A stretch of DNA of 64,000 nt from UBA685 sp049890215 (GTDB taxonomy: Bacteria > Pseudomonadota > Alphaproteobacteria > Puniceispirillales > Puniceispirillaceae). The notes beneath the pieces are model-generated. The model saw only the letters and a list, made by a program, of their open reading frames with translations, had not been told where the DNA came from and ran no database searches. The position numbers were made by a program, and so were the translations under genes. Positions 43,138 through 52,841 of this stretch are shown piece by piece (position 1 is the first letter of the stretch; every line of letters begins with the position of its first letter). The stretch lies in contig JBMHBX010000038.1 of assembly GCA_049890215.1 (NCBI GenBank), forward strand, positions 1 to 64,000, given 5' to 3'.

Positions 43138-46010
43138 CGATGTTAAAACAGCCAAAGGTCGATCCGTCACCAAAAGTGGGTGATGAAGTTCACAAAACCA
43201 CCTGTTATATGTGCGCATGCCGTTGTGGTATCAATGTTCATATGCGTGATGGTGAGGTGCGCTACATTGAAGGCAATCGCGATCATCCTGTAAATCAGGG
43301 CGTTTTATGCGCCAAAGGCTCTGCCGGGATTATGCAGCATTATTCACCTGCGCGTCTGACCTCTCCTTTGCGCCGTGTCGGCCCAAGAGGCTCTGGCCAG
43401 TTTGAAGCAATCAGCTGGGATGACGCCTTGCAGGAAGTCTCAGAGGAAATGGCCAAAATCAGAGCCAATGATCCTCGCAAGCTTGCCTTTTTCACTGGTC
43501 GTGATCAATCACAAGCGCTAACAGGATGGTGGGCAACACAGTTTGGCACACCTAATTTTGCAGCTCATGGTGGCTTTTGTTCTGTGAATATGGCAGCAGG
43601 CGGCATATATACGCTTGGCGGTGCGTTTTGGGAATTCGGGTCAGCTGACTGGGAGCGCACAGAATGTTATGTTCTGTTTGGCGTTGCAGAAGATCATGAT
43701 TCCAACCCGATAAAAATGGGCCTTGGCAAGCTGAAAAAGCGCGGCGTTAAAATTTTATCAGTGAATCCTGTGCAAACAGGTTATGCGGCTGTGTCTGATG
43801 ATTGGTATGGCATCACCCCTGGTATGGACGGTTTGTTTATTTTATCTGTTATCAGAGAATTAATGATGGCAGGGAAAATCGATCTTGGGTATTTAACACG
43901 CTATACCAATGCCCCTTATTTGGTGATTCAAAATGAAGGCGCGGCTGACCATGGTCTTTTCTGGCGTAATAAAGATGGCGCAACACAAATCATCGACAGA
44001 GCCACAGGCAAAGCTGTGCCATCAGATTCCCAAAATGTAACAGCTGATTTGACATGTGATGTGGATTTGCCATCTGGTGGTAAGGCAGTCTCAGTCTTTA
44101 AGCTGATGAGTGAAGCTTATCTTCGTGATGACTATGCCCCAGAGGCGGTGGCTGACAAGGTTGGTATTTCTGCGCCGCGTATTCGCGCTTTTGCGGCCAC
44201 GCTTGCTGAAGCGGCCTTTGAAAAAGAAGTGGTCATTGATCAGCCATGGACTGACTGGAAAGGCACACGCCATGACAAGATGATTGGCCGGCCTGTGGCA
44301 ATGCATGCCATGCGTGGTATTTCTGCGCACTCAAACGGGTTCCAGACATGCCGTGCGCTTCATGTCCTGCAGCTTCTTCTTGGTTCGGTTGAAGTGCCGG
44401 GCGGTTTCCGTTTCAAACCACCTTATCCAAAGCCTGCTGAAATTCATCCAAAACCAGCAGGTCGTCTTGATCAGGTGGCGCCAAATACGCCGCTCAAAGG
44501 CGCGCCTCTTGGCTATGTTATGGGCCCGGAGGATTTGATTGTCGATGATAAAGGCAATCCGTTGCGTATTGATAAAGCCTATTCATGGGATGCCCCTTTA
44601 TCAGCGCATGGGCTGATGCATATGGTGATATCAAATGCCTATGCCGGCGATCCTTATCCTGTGGATATGCTTTTTATGTATATGGCGAATATGGCCTGGA
44701 ATTCATCTATGAATACCTCTGGCATGATTGATATGCTGACAGGCAAGAACGAAGATGGCAGCTATAAAATTCCAAAGATCATTTATTCAGACGCCTATGC
44801 CTCTGAAATGGTTGATTATGCTGATATTATTTTGCCGGATACAACCTATCTGGAACGCCATGATTGTATTTCGCTTCTTGACCGTCCGATTTGTGAGCCT
44901 GATGCCGTAGCAGACGCGATTCGCTGGCCGGTTGTTACGCCTGACAGAGATGTCAGAGGGTTTCAGTCTGTCTTGCTTGACTTGGGGGCACGGCTTGGTT
45001 TGCCTGGTATGGTCAATGAAGATGGGTCTGCGAAATTCAAAGATTATGGTGACTATATCACAAATCATGAACGCAAAGCCGGCATTGGTCCTCTTGCCGG
45101 ATTCCGTGGCAAGGATGGCACACAGGCAGGCCGCGGTGAGCCAAATCAAAATCAACTTGATTCCTATATTGAAAATGGTGGTTTCTGGCACCATGATGTG
45201 CCAGAAGAGGCACGCTATTTTAAGCATGCAAATGTGGCTTATCAGGATTTCGCTGTTGAAATGGGCTTTTATGACAGCCCGCAGCCTTATGATTTCCAGA
45301 TATATTCTGAAGTGTTGCAGAAATTCAAATTAGCAGCCCAAGGTCATGGCGACCATGTGCCACCTGCGCATTTGCGGGACCAGCTTGCAAGCTGTTTTAC
45401 GCCTTTGCCAAGCTGGTATGCCCCATTTGAGGGCGCTGCTTTGAGTGATGATGAGTTTCCGGTCTATGCGTTAACACAGCGCCCTATGGCGATGTATCAT
45501 AGCTGGGGATCTCAAAATGCATGGTTGCGCCAAATTCACGGCTATAATCCACTATTTATCTCAGCAGAGTTAGCCGCAAAACATAAGCTGTCTGACAATG
45601 ATTGGGCAGAGGTCACATCTCATCACGGCACCATTACCGTGCCTGTTGTGGTGATGCAGGGTGTCAATAAAGATACTGTCTGGACGTGGAATGCCATTGG
45701 CAAAAAGAAAGGTGCCTGGCGCTTGTCAGAAGATGCGCCTGAATCAAATAAAGGCTTTTTGTTGAACCACCTTATCCATGAATTGTTGCCGCCAAAAGGA
45801 GATGGGCTGAGATGGTCAAATTCAGACCCTATCACAGGTCAGGCAGCATGGTATGATCTAAAGGTACGCATTGCCAAAGCTGATCCGCCAGCGCATCTGG
45901 CAAGCCTGCCACAATTTGACAAGCCTGCTGACTTACCAAATATGCCTGAAACAGATAATACTGTGCGCTATGGATTAAAATGGACATCTGCTGCGAGGGA
46001 TAAATCATGA
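43134..46010 (+). CDS. soeA: Molybdopterin oxidoreductase catalytic subunit, sulfite dehydrogenase SoeA-like
   Basis: 958 aa of the DMSO-reductase superfamily. An N-terminal [4Fe-4S] motif uses Cys24, Cys27, Cys31 and Cys59 (CYMCACRC). The likely Mo ligand is Cys149 in AHGGFCSVNM. No Tat signal is present, so the enzyme faces the cytoplasm as SoeABC does. It is followed by an iron-sulfur subunit and a DmsC-type anchor in overlapping genes. Placement after tau genes and pta fits oxidation of sulfite released from sulfonates to sulfate, with electrons passed to quinone. Related cytoplasmic-facing polysulfide or other oxidoreductases are alternatives, but the context favours Soe. Confidence 0.88.
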   Translation: MTMLKQPKVDPSPKVGDEVHKTTCYMCACRCGINVHMRDGEVRYIEGNRDHPVNQGVLCAKGSAGIMQHYSPARLTSPLRRVGPRGSGQFEAISWDDALQEVSEEMAKIRANDPRKLAFFTGRDQSQALTGWWATQFGTPNFAAHGGFCSVNMAAGGIYTLGGAFWEFGSADWERTECYVLFGVAEDHDSNPIKMGLGKLKKRGVKILSVNPVQTGYAAVSDDWYGITPGMDGLFILSVIRELMMAGKIDLGYLTRYTNAPYLVIQNEGAADHGLFWRNKDGATQIIDRATGKAVPSDSQNVTADLTCDVDLPSGGKAVSVFKLMSEAYLRDDYAPEAVADKVGISAPRIRAFAATLAEAAFEKEVVIDQPWTDWKGTRHDKMIGRPVAMHAMRGISAHSNGFQTCRALHVLQLLLGSVEVPGGFRFKPPYPKPAEIHPKPAGRLDQVAPNTPLKGAPLGYVMGPEDLIVDDKGNPLRIDKAYSWDAPLSAHGLMHMVISNAYAGDPYPVDMLFMYMANMAWNSSMNTSGMIDMLTGKNEDGSYKIPKIIYSDAYASEMVDYADIILPDTTYLERHDCISLLDRPICEPDAVADAIRWPVVTPDRDVRGFQSVLLDLGARLGLPGMVNEDGSAKFKDYGDYITNHERKAGIGPLAGFRGKDGTQAGRGEPNQNQLDSYIENGGFWHHDVPEEARYFKHANVAYQDFAVEMGFYDSPQPYDFQIYSEVLQKFKLAAQGHGDHVPPAHLRDQLASCFTPLPSWYAPFEGAALSDDEFPVYALTQRPMAMYHSWGSQNAWLRQIHGYNPLFISAELAAKHKLSDNDWAEVTSHHGTITVPVVVMQGVNKDTVWTWNAIGKKKGAWRLSEDAPESNKGFLLNHLIHELLPPKGDGLRWSNSDPITGQAAWYDLKVRIAKADPPAHLASLPQFDKPADLPNMPETDNTVRYGLKWTSAARDKS

Positions 46011-46783
46011 CCTTATTACCAGAACCACAAGCCATCAAATTAGGCTTGGTCATTGACCTTGATATTTGTGTGGGATGCCATGCTTGTGTTGTGAATTGTA
46101 AAGAATGGAATACCTCAGGCTATGGGGCGCCTCTTGCTGATGAAGATGCCTATGGCGCGGCGCCGTCCGGCTCATGGTTAAACAGGGTACATTCTTATGA
46201 AGTCACCCCTCAGGAGCCTGCCTCATCTCACAGCCCGGCCATTTCACGCACTGTGCATTTTCCGAAATCATGCCTGCATTGTGAAGAAGCGCCATGTGTC
46301 ACAGTTTGTCCGACAGGCGCCTCTTACAAACGTGCCGAAGATGGTATTGTTCTGGTCAATGAAGATTGGTGTATTGGTTGCGGGCTATGCGCATGGTCTT
46401 GTCCTTATGGCGCCAGAGAGATGGATCCGGCAGAGCAGGTCATGAAAAAATGCACCTTATGTGTAGATCGTATTTATAATGAGAATTTGCCTGAAGAAGA
46501 CAGGCAGCCTGCCTGTGTGCGGACCTGTCCGACCAATGCACGTCATTTTGGTGATTTGGGTGACCCCAATTCAGAAGTCTCATTGCTTGTGGCAGCGCGC
46601 GGGGGCATGGATTTGATGCCTGAACAAGGCACAAAACCTGTGAACCAATATCTGCCACCTCGTGACAGAACAATCGAAGATGAGGCCTCTGCCTCTTTGG
46701 TGGCGATGGCAGAAGCAGCGGAGCCAACCGGCTTTTGGAAATGGGTAGACGGCACCCTTGATAAACTTTCTGGAGGTGCATAA
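46007..46783 (+). CDS. soeB: Iron-sulfur electron-transfer subunit, SoeB-like
   Basis: 258 aa DmsB/NrfC-type ferredoxin. Four Cys clusters are visible: CVGCHACVVNCKEWN, CLHCEEAPCVTVCPTGA, CIGCGLCAWSCPYGA and a C-terminal set KKCTLCVDR with ACVRTCPTNA, so about four [4Fe-4S] clusters. It passes electrons between SoeA and the membrane subunit. Overlaps soeA (ATGA) and abuts soeC. Confidence 0.93.
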   Translation: MTLLPEPQAIKLGLVIDLDICVGCHACVVNCKEWNTSGYGAPLADEDAYGAAPSGSWLNRVHSYEVTPQEPASSHSPAISRTVHFPKSCLHCEEAPCVTVCPTGASYKRAEDGIVLVNEDWCIGCGLCAWSCPYGAREMDPAEQVMKKCTLCVDRIYNENLPEEDRQPACVRTCPTNARHFGDLGDPNSEVSLLVAARGGMDLMPEQGTKPVNQYLPPRDRTIEDEASASLVAMAEAAEPTGFWKWVDGTLDKLSGGA

Positions 46784-47682
46784 TGCGTCCTGCCTTTTCA
46801 ATTATATTTTTCACAGTGATGTCAGGCTTTGGCTTTGGTCTTGCTGCCCTTGTCTCTCTGAATTTGATTGAGATGCCAACACTGTCTGCCAAGCTGATTG
46901 TGCTTGGTACGATTTTGGTATTTTCCGGCGCCGGTCTGATTTCATCCACATTTCATTTGGGCCACCCTGAGCGCGCATGGCGTGCGTTGACTCAATGGCG
47001 GTCAAGCTGGCTTAGCCGCGAAGGTGTGCTTGCGATCATCACACTTGATGCCATTTTAGGATGGTTTTTATATGCACATTTTGTAGGCACACCGCCCTTA
47101 TGGGCAGGGCTTGTTGTTTGTGGCCTGTCTTTATTTACCATCTTTTGTACCGCGATGATTTATGCCTCATTAAAAACAGTGGCACGATGGCACCATCCTT
47201 TAACATCTGTCAGCTATCTGGCATTTGGCGTGGCAAGTGGTCTTGTGGGCCTTGCCGCTTTAACAGCATTTACAACCATGCCATCAGCGCCTCTTGCCAT
47301 GGCTGCCAGCTGGGCACTTGTTGGCGCATGGGGTGTAAAGCTTGTCTGGTGGCAGGTCGCAGGAAAACAGGCTGAACAAAGCACCAGAGAAACAGCAACA
47401 GGTCTTGGCAAATTGGGCAAGGTGGCTCCCTTAATGCCGCCTCATACATCCGAAAATTATTTGCAACATGAGATGGGTTTTCAGATTGGCCGCAAACATG
47501 CCAGCACTTTGCGGATGATGGCGCTTAGCATTGGCGGCGCGCTTCCTCTTATCCTTTTGTCTGCCTTGCCAGCCTCTCCTGTGGCGCTCATCATTGCCCT
47601 CATGGCAACATTAGCCGGGTTGTTTTTTGAAAGATGGTTGTTCTTTGCCGAAGCCAAGCATGTGGTGATGCTCTATTATTAA
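46783..47682 (+). CDS. soeC: DmsC-family membrane anchor, SoeC-like
   Basis: 299 aa integral membrane protein of the DmsC type, with about eight hydrophobic spans. STFHLGHPERAWRALTQWRSSWLSREG (about residues 56-82) is the family signature; its His and Arg residues lie near the quinone site, judged by family. It anchors SoeAB at the inner membrane and links them to the quinone pool. It shares its first base with the last base of soeB. Operon ends here; an inverted repeat follows. Confidence 0.92.
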   Translation: MRPAFSIIFFTVMSGFGFGLAALVSLNLIEMPTLSAKLIVLGTILVFSGAGLISSTFHLGHPERAWRALTQWRSSWLSREGVLAIITLDAILGWFLYAHFVGTPPLWAGLVVCGLSLFTIFCTAMIYASLKTVARWHHPLTSVSYLAFGVASGLVGLAALTAFTTMPSAPLAMAASWALVGAWGVKLVWWQVAGKQAEQSTRETATGLGKLGKVAPLMPPHTSENYLQHEMGFQIGRKHASTLRMMALSIGGALPLILLSALPASPVALIIALMATLAGLFFERWLFFAEAKHVVMLYY

Positions 47683-47702
47683 GGCACGCCTTATCGGCAA
47701 AT

Positions 47703-47749
47703 AGCGCCCTTGACTTGTGACAGTCAAAATAAGATTGTCATAAGGCGCT
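47703..47749. repeat. Two-step inverted repeat between soeC and the pilin-like gene
   Basis: Outer arms AGCGCC / GGCGCT and inner arms TGACA / TGTCA can fold into a bulged hairpin 20 bases past soeC. There is no T-run, so it may be a regulatory site or an RNA 3' end rather than a standard terminator. Confidence 0.35.
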
Positions 47750-47789
47750 AACATTATGTGATCAGGTATCAAAGAAGGGTGCAAAGGGC

Positions 47790-49838
47790 GTGTTCAGACC
47801 ATTATCAGGCCTTAAATCAGGTGTATCGACTGTTGAATTGCTTGTGGCGATGACTGTGTTATCGACCGCGGCACTCGGTGTGTTTGGCCTATTATCCAAT
47901 ACAGAAACAAATTTGTTATCTTCGCGCAATGATCTGAATGCCCAACAGACAGAAGAAGCACTTGGCGCCTATTTATATGAAGAATTCATCTCTTATGATG
48001 AAACAGATCCAACCACAGGACTGGATGATTTCAAAGAAGAGGTATTCTACACACGCGCTGAATTTCCAAACACTTCTTTGCGGTATCGTTCGGTTATGGG
48101 TTATCAGAAACGCTATGCGCAAGGCGCGGTCACGGCCAAATGCCGGCTTGTTGCGCCTACAAATGAGATCACAGGCACAGTCAGCTTTACCTCTGATTGT
48201 GTGACCATCCCAGAGGGCGCCGCTGATAACCAGACAATTGCGCAAGTGATCAATGAGCTGTTGCATAATAATGTGCCTGTCTCTTTTGGGGTGGAAAATG
48301 TCGGCTCGCTTTGCACAGCCACAACACCGATGGATAACACCACAGTCGATCCCGGAAAAACGGCGGTTTTAAGCGTGGATGACCCGCAATGTTTGAACAG
48401 TATTAATGCCGGTCAGCCAGCTGCAAATTCTGAGATTATTTTTCCGCGTTTTGTGGTCTACAGCCCGGCAGACATTAACCGCTATAATACCTCTTTGATT
48501 GACAGGCCAACTGGCAAGACGGTTGGCCTTGCCCTTGACGGCCCTGCGGCCATGAGTGCGCAATCAGGTGTCAGCACGCCTGAAACAGGTTTTACCCTGT
48601 CATCTTTATCTGACACTGATAGCGGTATTTTAACATTTTCATCTCCTCTAGTCGGGGCCAGACTGTCATTATCAGATGCGCATGGCGCCAATTTGACAGA
48701 CAATAATTCAGCGACCATTTCTATTTCAGGGACATTCGGACAGCTCAAAGAGGCTATTCGTGAATTCTTTTATGAATCACCAAATGGGTATTTTGGCAGT
48801 GATACGGTCAGTGTGGTTGTCAGATCAGGGTCAATGCGCTCTGCAAAGACAATGGCAGTTGATATCACGCCAAATTGTGGTGATCAGCTTCTTGGCACGG
48901 CAACACGTTTTGATCTTGGCTATATGGATAATTCAACAGGCGTGCCGTTTTTTGATGAGACAACGGCAACCTTCCTGACGACTGTATCTGTCTATGATAA
49001 TTCATCGCCAACGCACTTTTACGGCTATTGCCGGCCGAATGAGCATCGCTATGATTACGAGACACAGCGATTTGAAACAACCGGCGGTATGTGTGATCCT
49101 GTCTCAGATCACGGCTCAACCAGATATCAAAAATATTCAAGCCGTCTGATGAAATATGACAATAACACGCCGTGGAACCTAAACAGCTCAATCAACGTCT
49201 TTTTGTATGAAGAAGCTGATAATATGACGCAAGATCGTTATGCGTTGTTCCTTGTATTGGACGGCTATCCGGGCAGATGCGCTGACGCGACCGCACCAAC
49301 GACATTGGCTGATTCCCGCTCATCGGGCAATGCGATGACAAACAGCAATTTTAAGGCATTGGGCTTATCTGAGAATATCTGGCCGAACGGTACGATCAAA
49401 AATGACAGTGACAGACGCTGCCGCCTTGCGTTCCGTCTGTCGAATATCGAACCAGAACGAAATCTGGATAATACAAGTGATCTTCACACTTTCACAGACG
49501 ATCCCAAAGAATATACGGGTATCATAGGTGATGATGGCAGATTGATGGCGCGTGCAAGCTGGCAGGAGCCAATTGACGGTGTTGTAGTGCCATTGCGCAT
49601 TGTTGACCCGACTCATCCTGATAATGCGACTGTGCCTGTTGAGTTGCGCAATTACACATTTGGCAATCCGATATTTGAGCTGGTGTTCTGGGATACTTTG
49701 AATTCGTGGAATATTCGCGCTCTTGATACGACTTTGAATAAAATTGTATTCCGCCGGATCATGTTTGCCCCTGGTAATGATGACCAAACACAGGCCATTC
49801 GCCTCAATATCAATCAATCGCGCAGATGCGGTACGTAA
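47790..49838 (+). CDS. Prepilin-like surface protein with cadherin-like module
   Basis: 682 aa, GTG start. The N-terminus is a class-III-type prepilin: basic GLKSG then VSTVELLVAMTVLSTAALG, with Gly at -1 and Glu at +5 of the predicted prepilin peptidase site (about residue 11). The pilin stalk is followed by a large Cys-containing extracellular region. Around residues 250-350 is a module resembling bacterial cadherin-like repeats (ETGFTLSSLSDTDSGILTFS, and TFGQLKEAIREFFYESPNGY). The C-terminal half is unlike anything I recognise. Far larger than ordinary minor pilins (150-350 aa). It overlaps or closely precedes the lectin-bearing gene (16 bases). Likely a PilV/PilW-like adhesive minor pilin. 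Confidence 0.75.
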   Translation: MFRPLSGLKSGVSTVELLVAMTVLSTAALGVFGLLSNTETNLLSSRNDLNAQQTEEALGAYLYEEFISYDETDPTTGLDDFKEEVFYTRAEFPNTSLRYRSVMGYQKRYAQGAVTAKCRLVAPTNEITGTVSFTSDCVTIPEGAADNQTIAQVINELLHNNVPVSFGVENVGSLCTATTPMDNTTVDPGKTAVLSVDDPQCLNSINAGQPAANSEIIFPRFVVYSPADINRYNTSLIDRPTGKTVGLALDGPAAMSAQSGVSTPETGFTLSSLSDTDSGILTFSSPLVGARLSLSDAHGANLTDNNSATISISGTFGQLKEAIREFFYESPNGYFGSDTVSVVVRSGSMRSAKTMAVDITPNCGDQLLGTATRFDLGYMDNSTGVPFFDETTATFLTTVSVYDNSSPTHFYGYCRPNEHRYDYETQRFETTGGMCDPVSDHGSTRYQKYSSRLMKYDNNTPWNLNSSINVFLYEEADNMTQDRYALFLVLDGYPGRCADATAPTTLADSRSSGNAMTNSNFKALGLSENIWPNGTIKNDSDRRCRLAFRLSNIEPERNLDNTSDLHTFTDDPKEYTGIIGDDGRLMARASWQEPIDGVVVPLRIVDPTHPDNATVPVELRNYTFGNPIFELVFWDTLNSWNIRALDTTLNKIVFRRIMFAPGNDDQTQAIRLNINQSRRCGT

Positions 49839-49854
49839 CATGAGGGCAGCGATC

Positions 49855-52260
49855 ATGCGTGATATGATGAAACGATTTATCAGTCAGTCAAAATCATCTG
49901 GCTTTTCGCTTGTTGAATTGATGGTCACAGTCACCTTGATGGCGGTGGTTGGCATTGGCGTTGTCTCTTTGATGGATTATGTGCAATCAACCAGAGTGCG
50001 CGTGGAGACCTCAGTCAAATTGATAGATGATGTCGATAAGGCAGAATTATTTATCCGTACCAAGCTGAAAACCGCTGATCGTCTTGAATTTGATAACAAA
50101 ACTGTTCATTTCTCAGATAATTTATTCAGCGCAGAATGTCTTTTGCTGTTAACCCGTGATCCTCGTGACAGGACAGGGGTGAATTTTGTGCAAAATGCCG
50201 GCGCTGTGCGGTCTCATAAATTTGACGCCCTTGACGGGACAAACGCCTTTACCCTTGGTTTGTGGTTCAAGCGCGATAATGTCAGCCATAATAATCTTGA
50301 AACACTTGCCGCATGGGGCGCTTATGATCCGGTGTTGCCAAGCTCTATGGCGATGGTGATGACACCTTTTGGCGAGATGGCACTTCGCTTTGGTACCAAG
50401 ACGATTTTTGTGCCTTCGCCGCGTGAGTTGAATGATAAAAAATGGCATCACATTGTCGCAAGCTATGACAATATCACCTCTATGGGTGTGCTGGATTCCA
50501 ATAGCGTCAAGATTTATGTTGATGGCTATCCGCGCACTGTCAGTGTGATTGATGCCGGCGTTGTGCCAAATTTCAATATGGGCGCCGGCAGTGATAATTT
50601 CACAATTGGTTTGCCGCTTACCTCTGATAATAGCTCTGCTTTTAACGGGGTGATATCAGATGTTGAATTATATTCAGATCCGGTCACACCAAGCCAGGCA
50701 GCAGCGATCTATAATGTGAATTCTAATCCTCTGTCTATGTCAAAAGAGTTACATTGGCCACTTGCCATTTATTATGCAGATAACAGAACCTTCACAGATG
50801 TCAGTGGCAAAGGGCGCATTGGCTATGCGACTGGCCTGTCAGCGCAGACAGCGACTGTCACAACCACTGATGAGCGTTATTTCGGAGATGTATTTGCGCT
50901 GATTGATATGCCAAATGATGGCAATGATAATTATGCTCTTATGCACCGCCAGTCTCATAATGATTGCCCCGATAACGTGAATGAGGCCTCTGGTTTTACG
51001 ACCATCTCTGAAGATATTTTTGTGCGTCCCGAAGACAGGAACTTTTTCACCCGTTCAACAGATGACGCCAATGATGTGTTATTCAGCTATGGGTATCGCT
51101 CTGGCAATGGTCAGGCCTCATTTGCCTTTGAGGCTGCCCCGAAAAAGCTGGCATTAAACAAGAAATTCTTTGATGAAGATTTCTGCCGTGCTGACCCGTC
51201 ACTTGTTCTAAATCGTCCCCCTGGTGTGACGAATTGTCCGATTACGCGCGGTTTTGCTTATATCGCAACTGACTTTGATAATCAGACTGATGAGTTATTC
51301 ATACCCAACGCCATGTATTGGGAAGATAACACGACTTATTACAATATTCCCGGCGCACCAAGTACCATTATGGGACGTTGGAGCAGTGAGACAGGTGTGA
51401 TGACATTTACTGTCTCAGACGGGTTGCCTGTTGATATTGATGACTGGCAAAAAGCCCTTCGTAGCCTTGCCTATCGCCCTATGCAGGAAGATTATGCGCC
51501 AACCAAAGATCTTGTGATTTCGCTCGGCTATTTGCCAATGAAAATCAATAACCAGTTCCATTTTTATGACTTTATTGAATTCCCTATTGGCTCCACCGTG
51601 AATTGGGTCCAGTCACAAACAGATGCCTATAACAGCCGCTTTTGTGGCTCCAGAGGGTATCTTGCCACTGTGACAAGTGAAGAAGAAAATGCCTTTCTGG
51701 TCGAGAGATTCCGCAAATCCTCAGGCGCTGTGCCTGCCGGCTGGCTTGGGGGTCATGATTCGATTATTCACGGCACTTGGATCTGGGAGAAAAACAGCCC
51801 TGAATCAGGTATGCGTTTTTGGGATCAGACAGATCTTGATGGCAGTGATGGTCGCCCTGTGAAGATTGATAATAGTTCTACAGATTTGACTGACTTCCTC
51901 AAAGAAGAAGGTGTTGTTTTGCCAGGCTCACAAAGCCCCTTTACAAGGCGTGTGACAACCTCTCTCAAAGATGATGTTGTGCTTGCTTATCATAATTTGG
52001 CCTCTAATGAGCCAAATAACGCAGGGGGCTCAGAGACAATTAATCATGAGCCTTATATGCAGATTGTGGGCTCTGATGGTGGTAATGGGTACTGGAATGA
52101 TTTGCCTGATAACCGTACATGCAAAGATAATGAGTTTTATCACCCCTGCGGCTATTACGTAGAATATGGCGGCAGGCCGGGCGAATCTCTTAACTCACTT
52201 GTCTATGAACGTACAGTGGATCTGTCAGCGCAACGTGAATTCTGTAAGCAGCCAGATTAA
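49855..52260 (+). CDS. Prepilin-like protein with LamG-like and C-type lectin domains
   Basis: 801 aa from the ATG at 49855, chosen for GAGGG eight bases upstream. Prepilin motif KSSG-FSLVELMVTVTLMAVV (cleavage about residue 16, Glu at +5). Next a LamG/concanavalin-like domain (about 75-235) with KWHHIVASYD and VKIYVDGYP. A cadherin-like module follows (about 490-560; MTFTVSDGLPVDIDDW). The C-terminal 230 residues form a C-type lectin fold: GYLATVTSEEENAFL, AGWLGGHD, WIWEKN, EPNN and YWNDLPDN are its signature steps; EPN in animal lectins prefers mannose-type sugars. This predicts a glycan-binding pilus tip protein. Confidence 0.85.
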   Translation: MRDMMKRFISQSKSSGFSLVELMVTVTLMAVVGIGVVSLMDYVQSTRVRVETSVKLIDDVDKAELFIRTKLKTADRLEFDNKTVHFSDNLFSAECLLLLTRDPRDRTGVNFVQNAGAVRSHKFDALDGTNAFTLGLWFKRDNVSHNNLETLAAWGAYDPVLPSSMAMVMTPFGEMALRFGTKTIFVPSPRELNDKKWHHIVASYDNITSMGVLDSNSVKIYVDGYPRTVSVIDAGVVPNFNMGAGSDNFTIGLPLTSDNSSAFNGVISDVELYSDPVTPSQAAAIYNVNSNPLSMSKELHWPLAIYYADNRTFTDVSGKGRIGYATGLSAQTATVTTTDERYFGDVFALIDMPNDGNDNYALMHRQSHNDCPDNVNEASGFTTISEDIFVRPEDRNFFTRSTDDANDVLFSYGYRSGNGQASFAFEAAPKKLALNKKFFDEDFCRADPSLVLNRPPGVTNCPITRGFAYIATDFDNQTDELFIPNAMYWEDNTTYYNIPGAPSTIMGRWSSETGVMTFTVSDGLPVDIDDWQKALRSLAYRPMQEDYAPTKDLVISLGYLPMKINNQFHFYDFIEFPIGSTVNWVQSQTDAYNSRFCGSRGYLATVTSEEENAFLVERFRKSSGAVPAGWLGGHDSIIHGTWIWEKNSPESGMRFWDQTDLDGSDGRPVKIDNSSTDLTDFLKEEGVVLPGSQSPFTRRVTTSLKDDVVLAYHNLASNEPNNAGGSETINHEPYMQIVGSDGGNGYWNDLPDNRTCKDNEFYHPCGYYVEYGGRPGESLNSLVYERTVDLSAQREFCKQPD

Positions 52261-52841
52261 TATTCATTAAGGTTGAGGGTATAAAAACTACCTTGGATAT
52301 TGGCAATTTCACTTGTGTATAATGCCATGCCAAAACCAGTGGCCGTTGCACAAGAGGCAATTAAATACCGATGATAGCGGTCATCACCGTCATTATCTTG
52401 TTGTTCTGCTTTGCCTTTATCAACCACAAAAGCGGTACTTTCGCGCCCGTTAATGGAGGTAATAGGCGCATAAGCGGCGTTTGTCAGAAACTCAATACTG
52501 TTTCCGGTGCCGATTAATTGTGGATCTGCCTGATTGACGCGCCTCTCACACGCTCTGGCAAGCGCTTGAGATTGCGGTGTGTGAGATGTGTTATAAAAGC
52601 CGGGAATCCCGCCGGCAGATTTTGCCAGATACACAGATAATTCGAGGTTTTCCCGCGCCTCAGCGTTCAGAAAAGACGTCACCTGTTGTTTGACATTTGA
52701 TTCTTCTGAGCCGCCGACAAGATTCAGCAAAGGGATAGCCGCAACTGAGACAACTGCCACAATCAACATGGATGCAACAAGAGCAAAGCCATCTTGTTTT
52801 TGCATAAGGTCTGTTTTGCTATTCCTGCCTTGTTCACTCAT
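52257..52841 (-). CDS. GspK/PilX-like pseudopilin
   Basis: 194 aa from the ATG at 52841 with AAGGA seven bases upstream. Prepilin-type N-terminus QKQDG-FALVASMLIVAVVSVAA, but the usual Glu at +5 is Ala, as in GspK/PilX-type minor pseudopilins that sit at the fibre tip. The rest is a hydrophilic domain with two Cys (about residues 105 and 165). It is convergent with the lectin-pilin gene, overlapping by 4 bases at the 3' end, so the three genes form a compact minor-pilin locus without pilus motor genes. Confidence 0.7.
   Translation of the reverse strand: MSEQGRNSKTDLMQKQDGFALVASMLIVAVVSVAAIPLLNLVGGSEESNVKQQVTSFLNAEARENLELSVYLAKSAGGIPGFYNTSHTPQSQALARACERRVNQADPQLIGTGNSIEFLTNAAYAPITSINGRESTAFVVDKGKAEQQDNDGDDRYHRYLIASCATATGFGMALYTSEIANIQGSFYTLNLNEY

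Noticed and set aside
47790..52841. Phage tail or prophage origin for the lectin and cadherin proteins
   Set aside because: All three start with prepilin signals and there are no phage structural or integrase genes.
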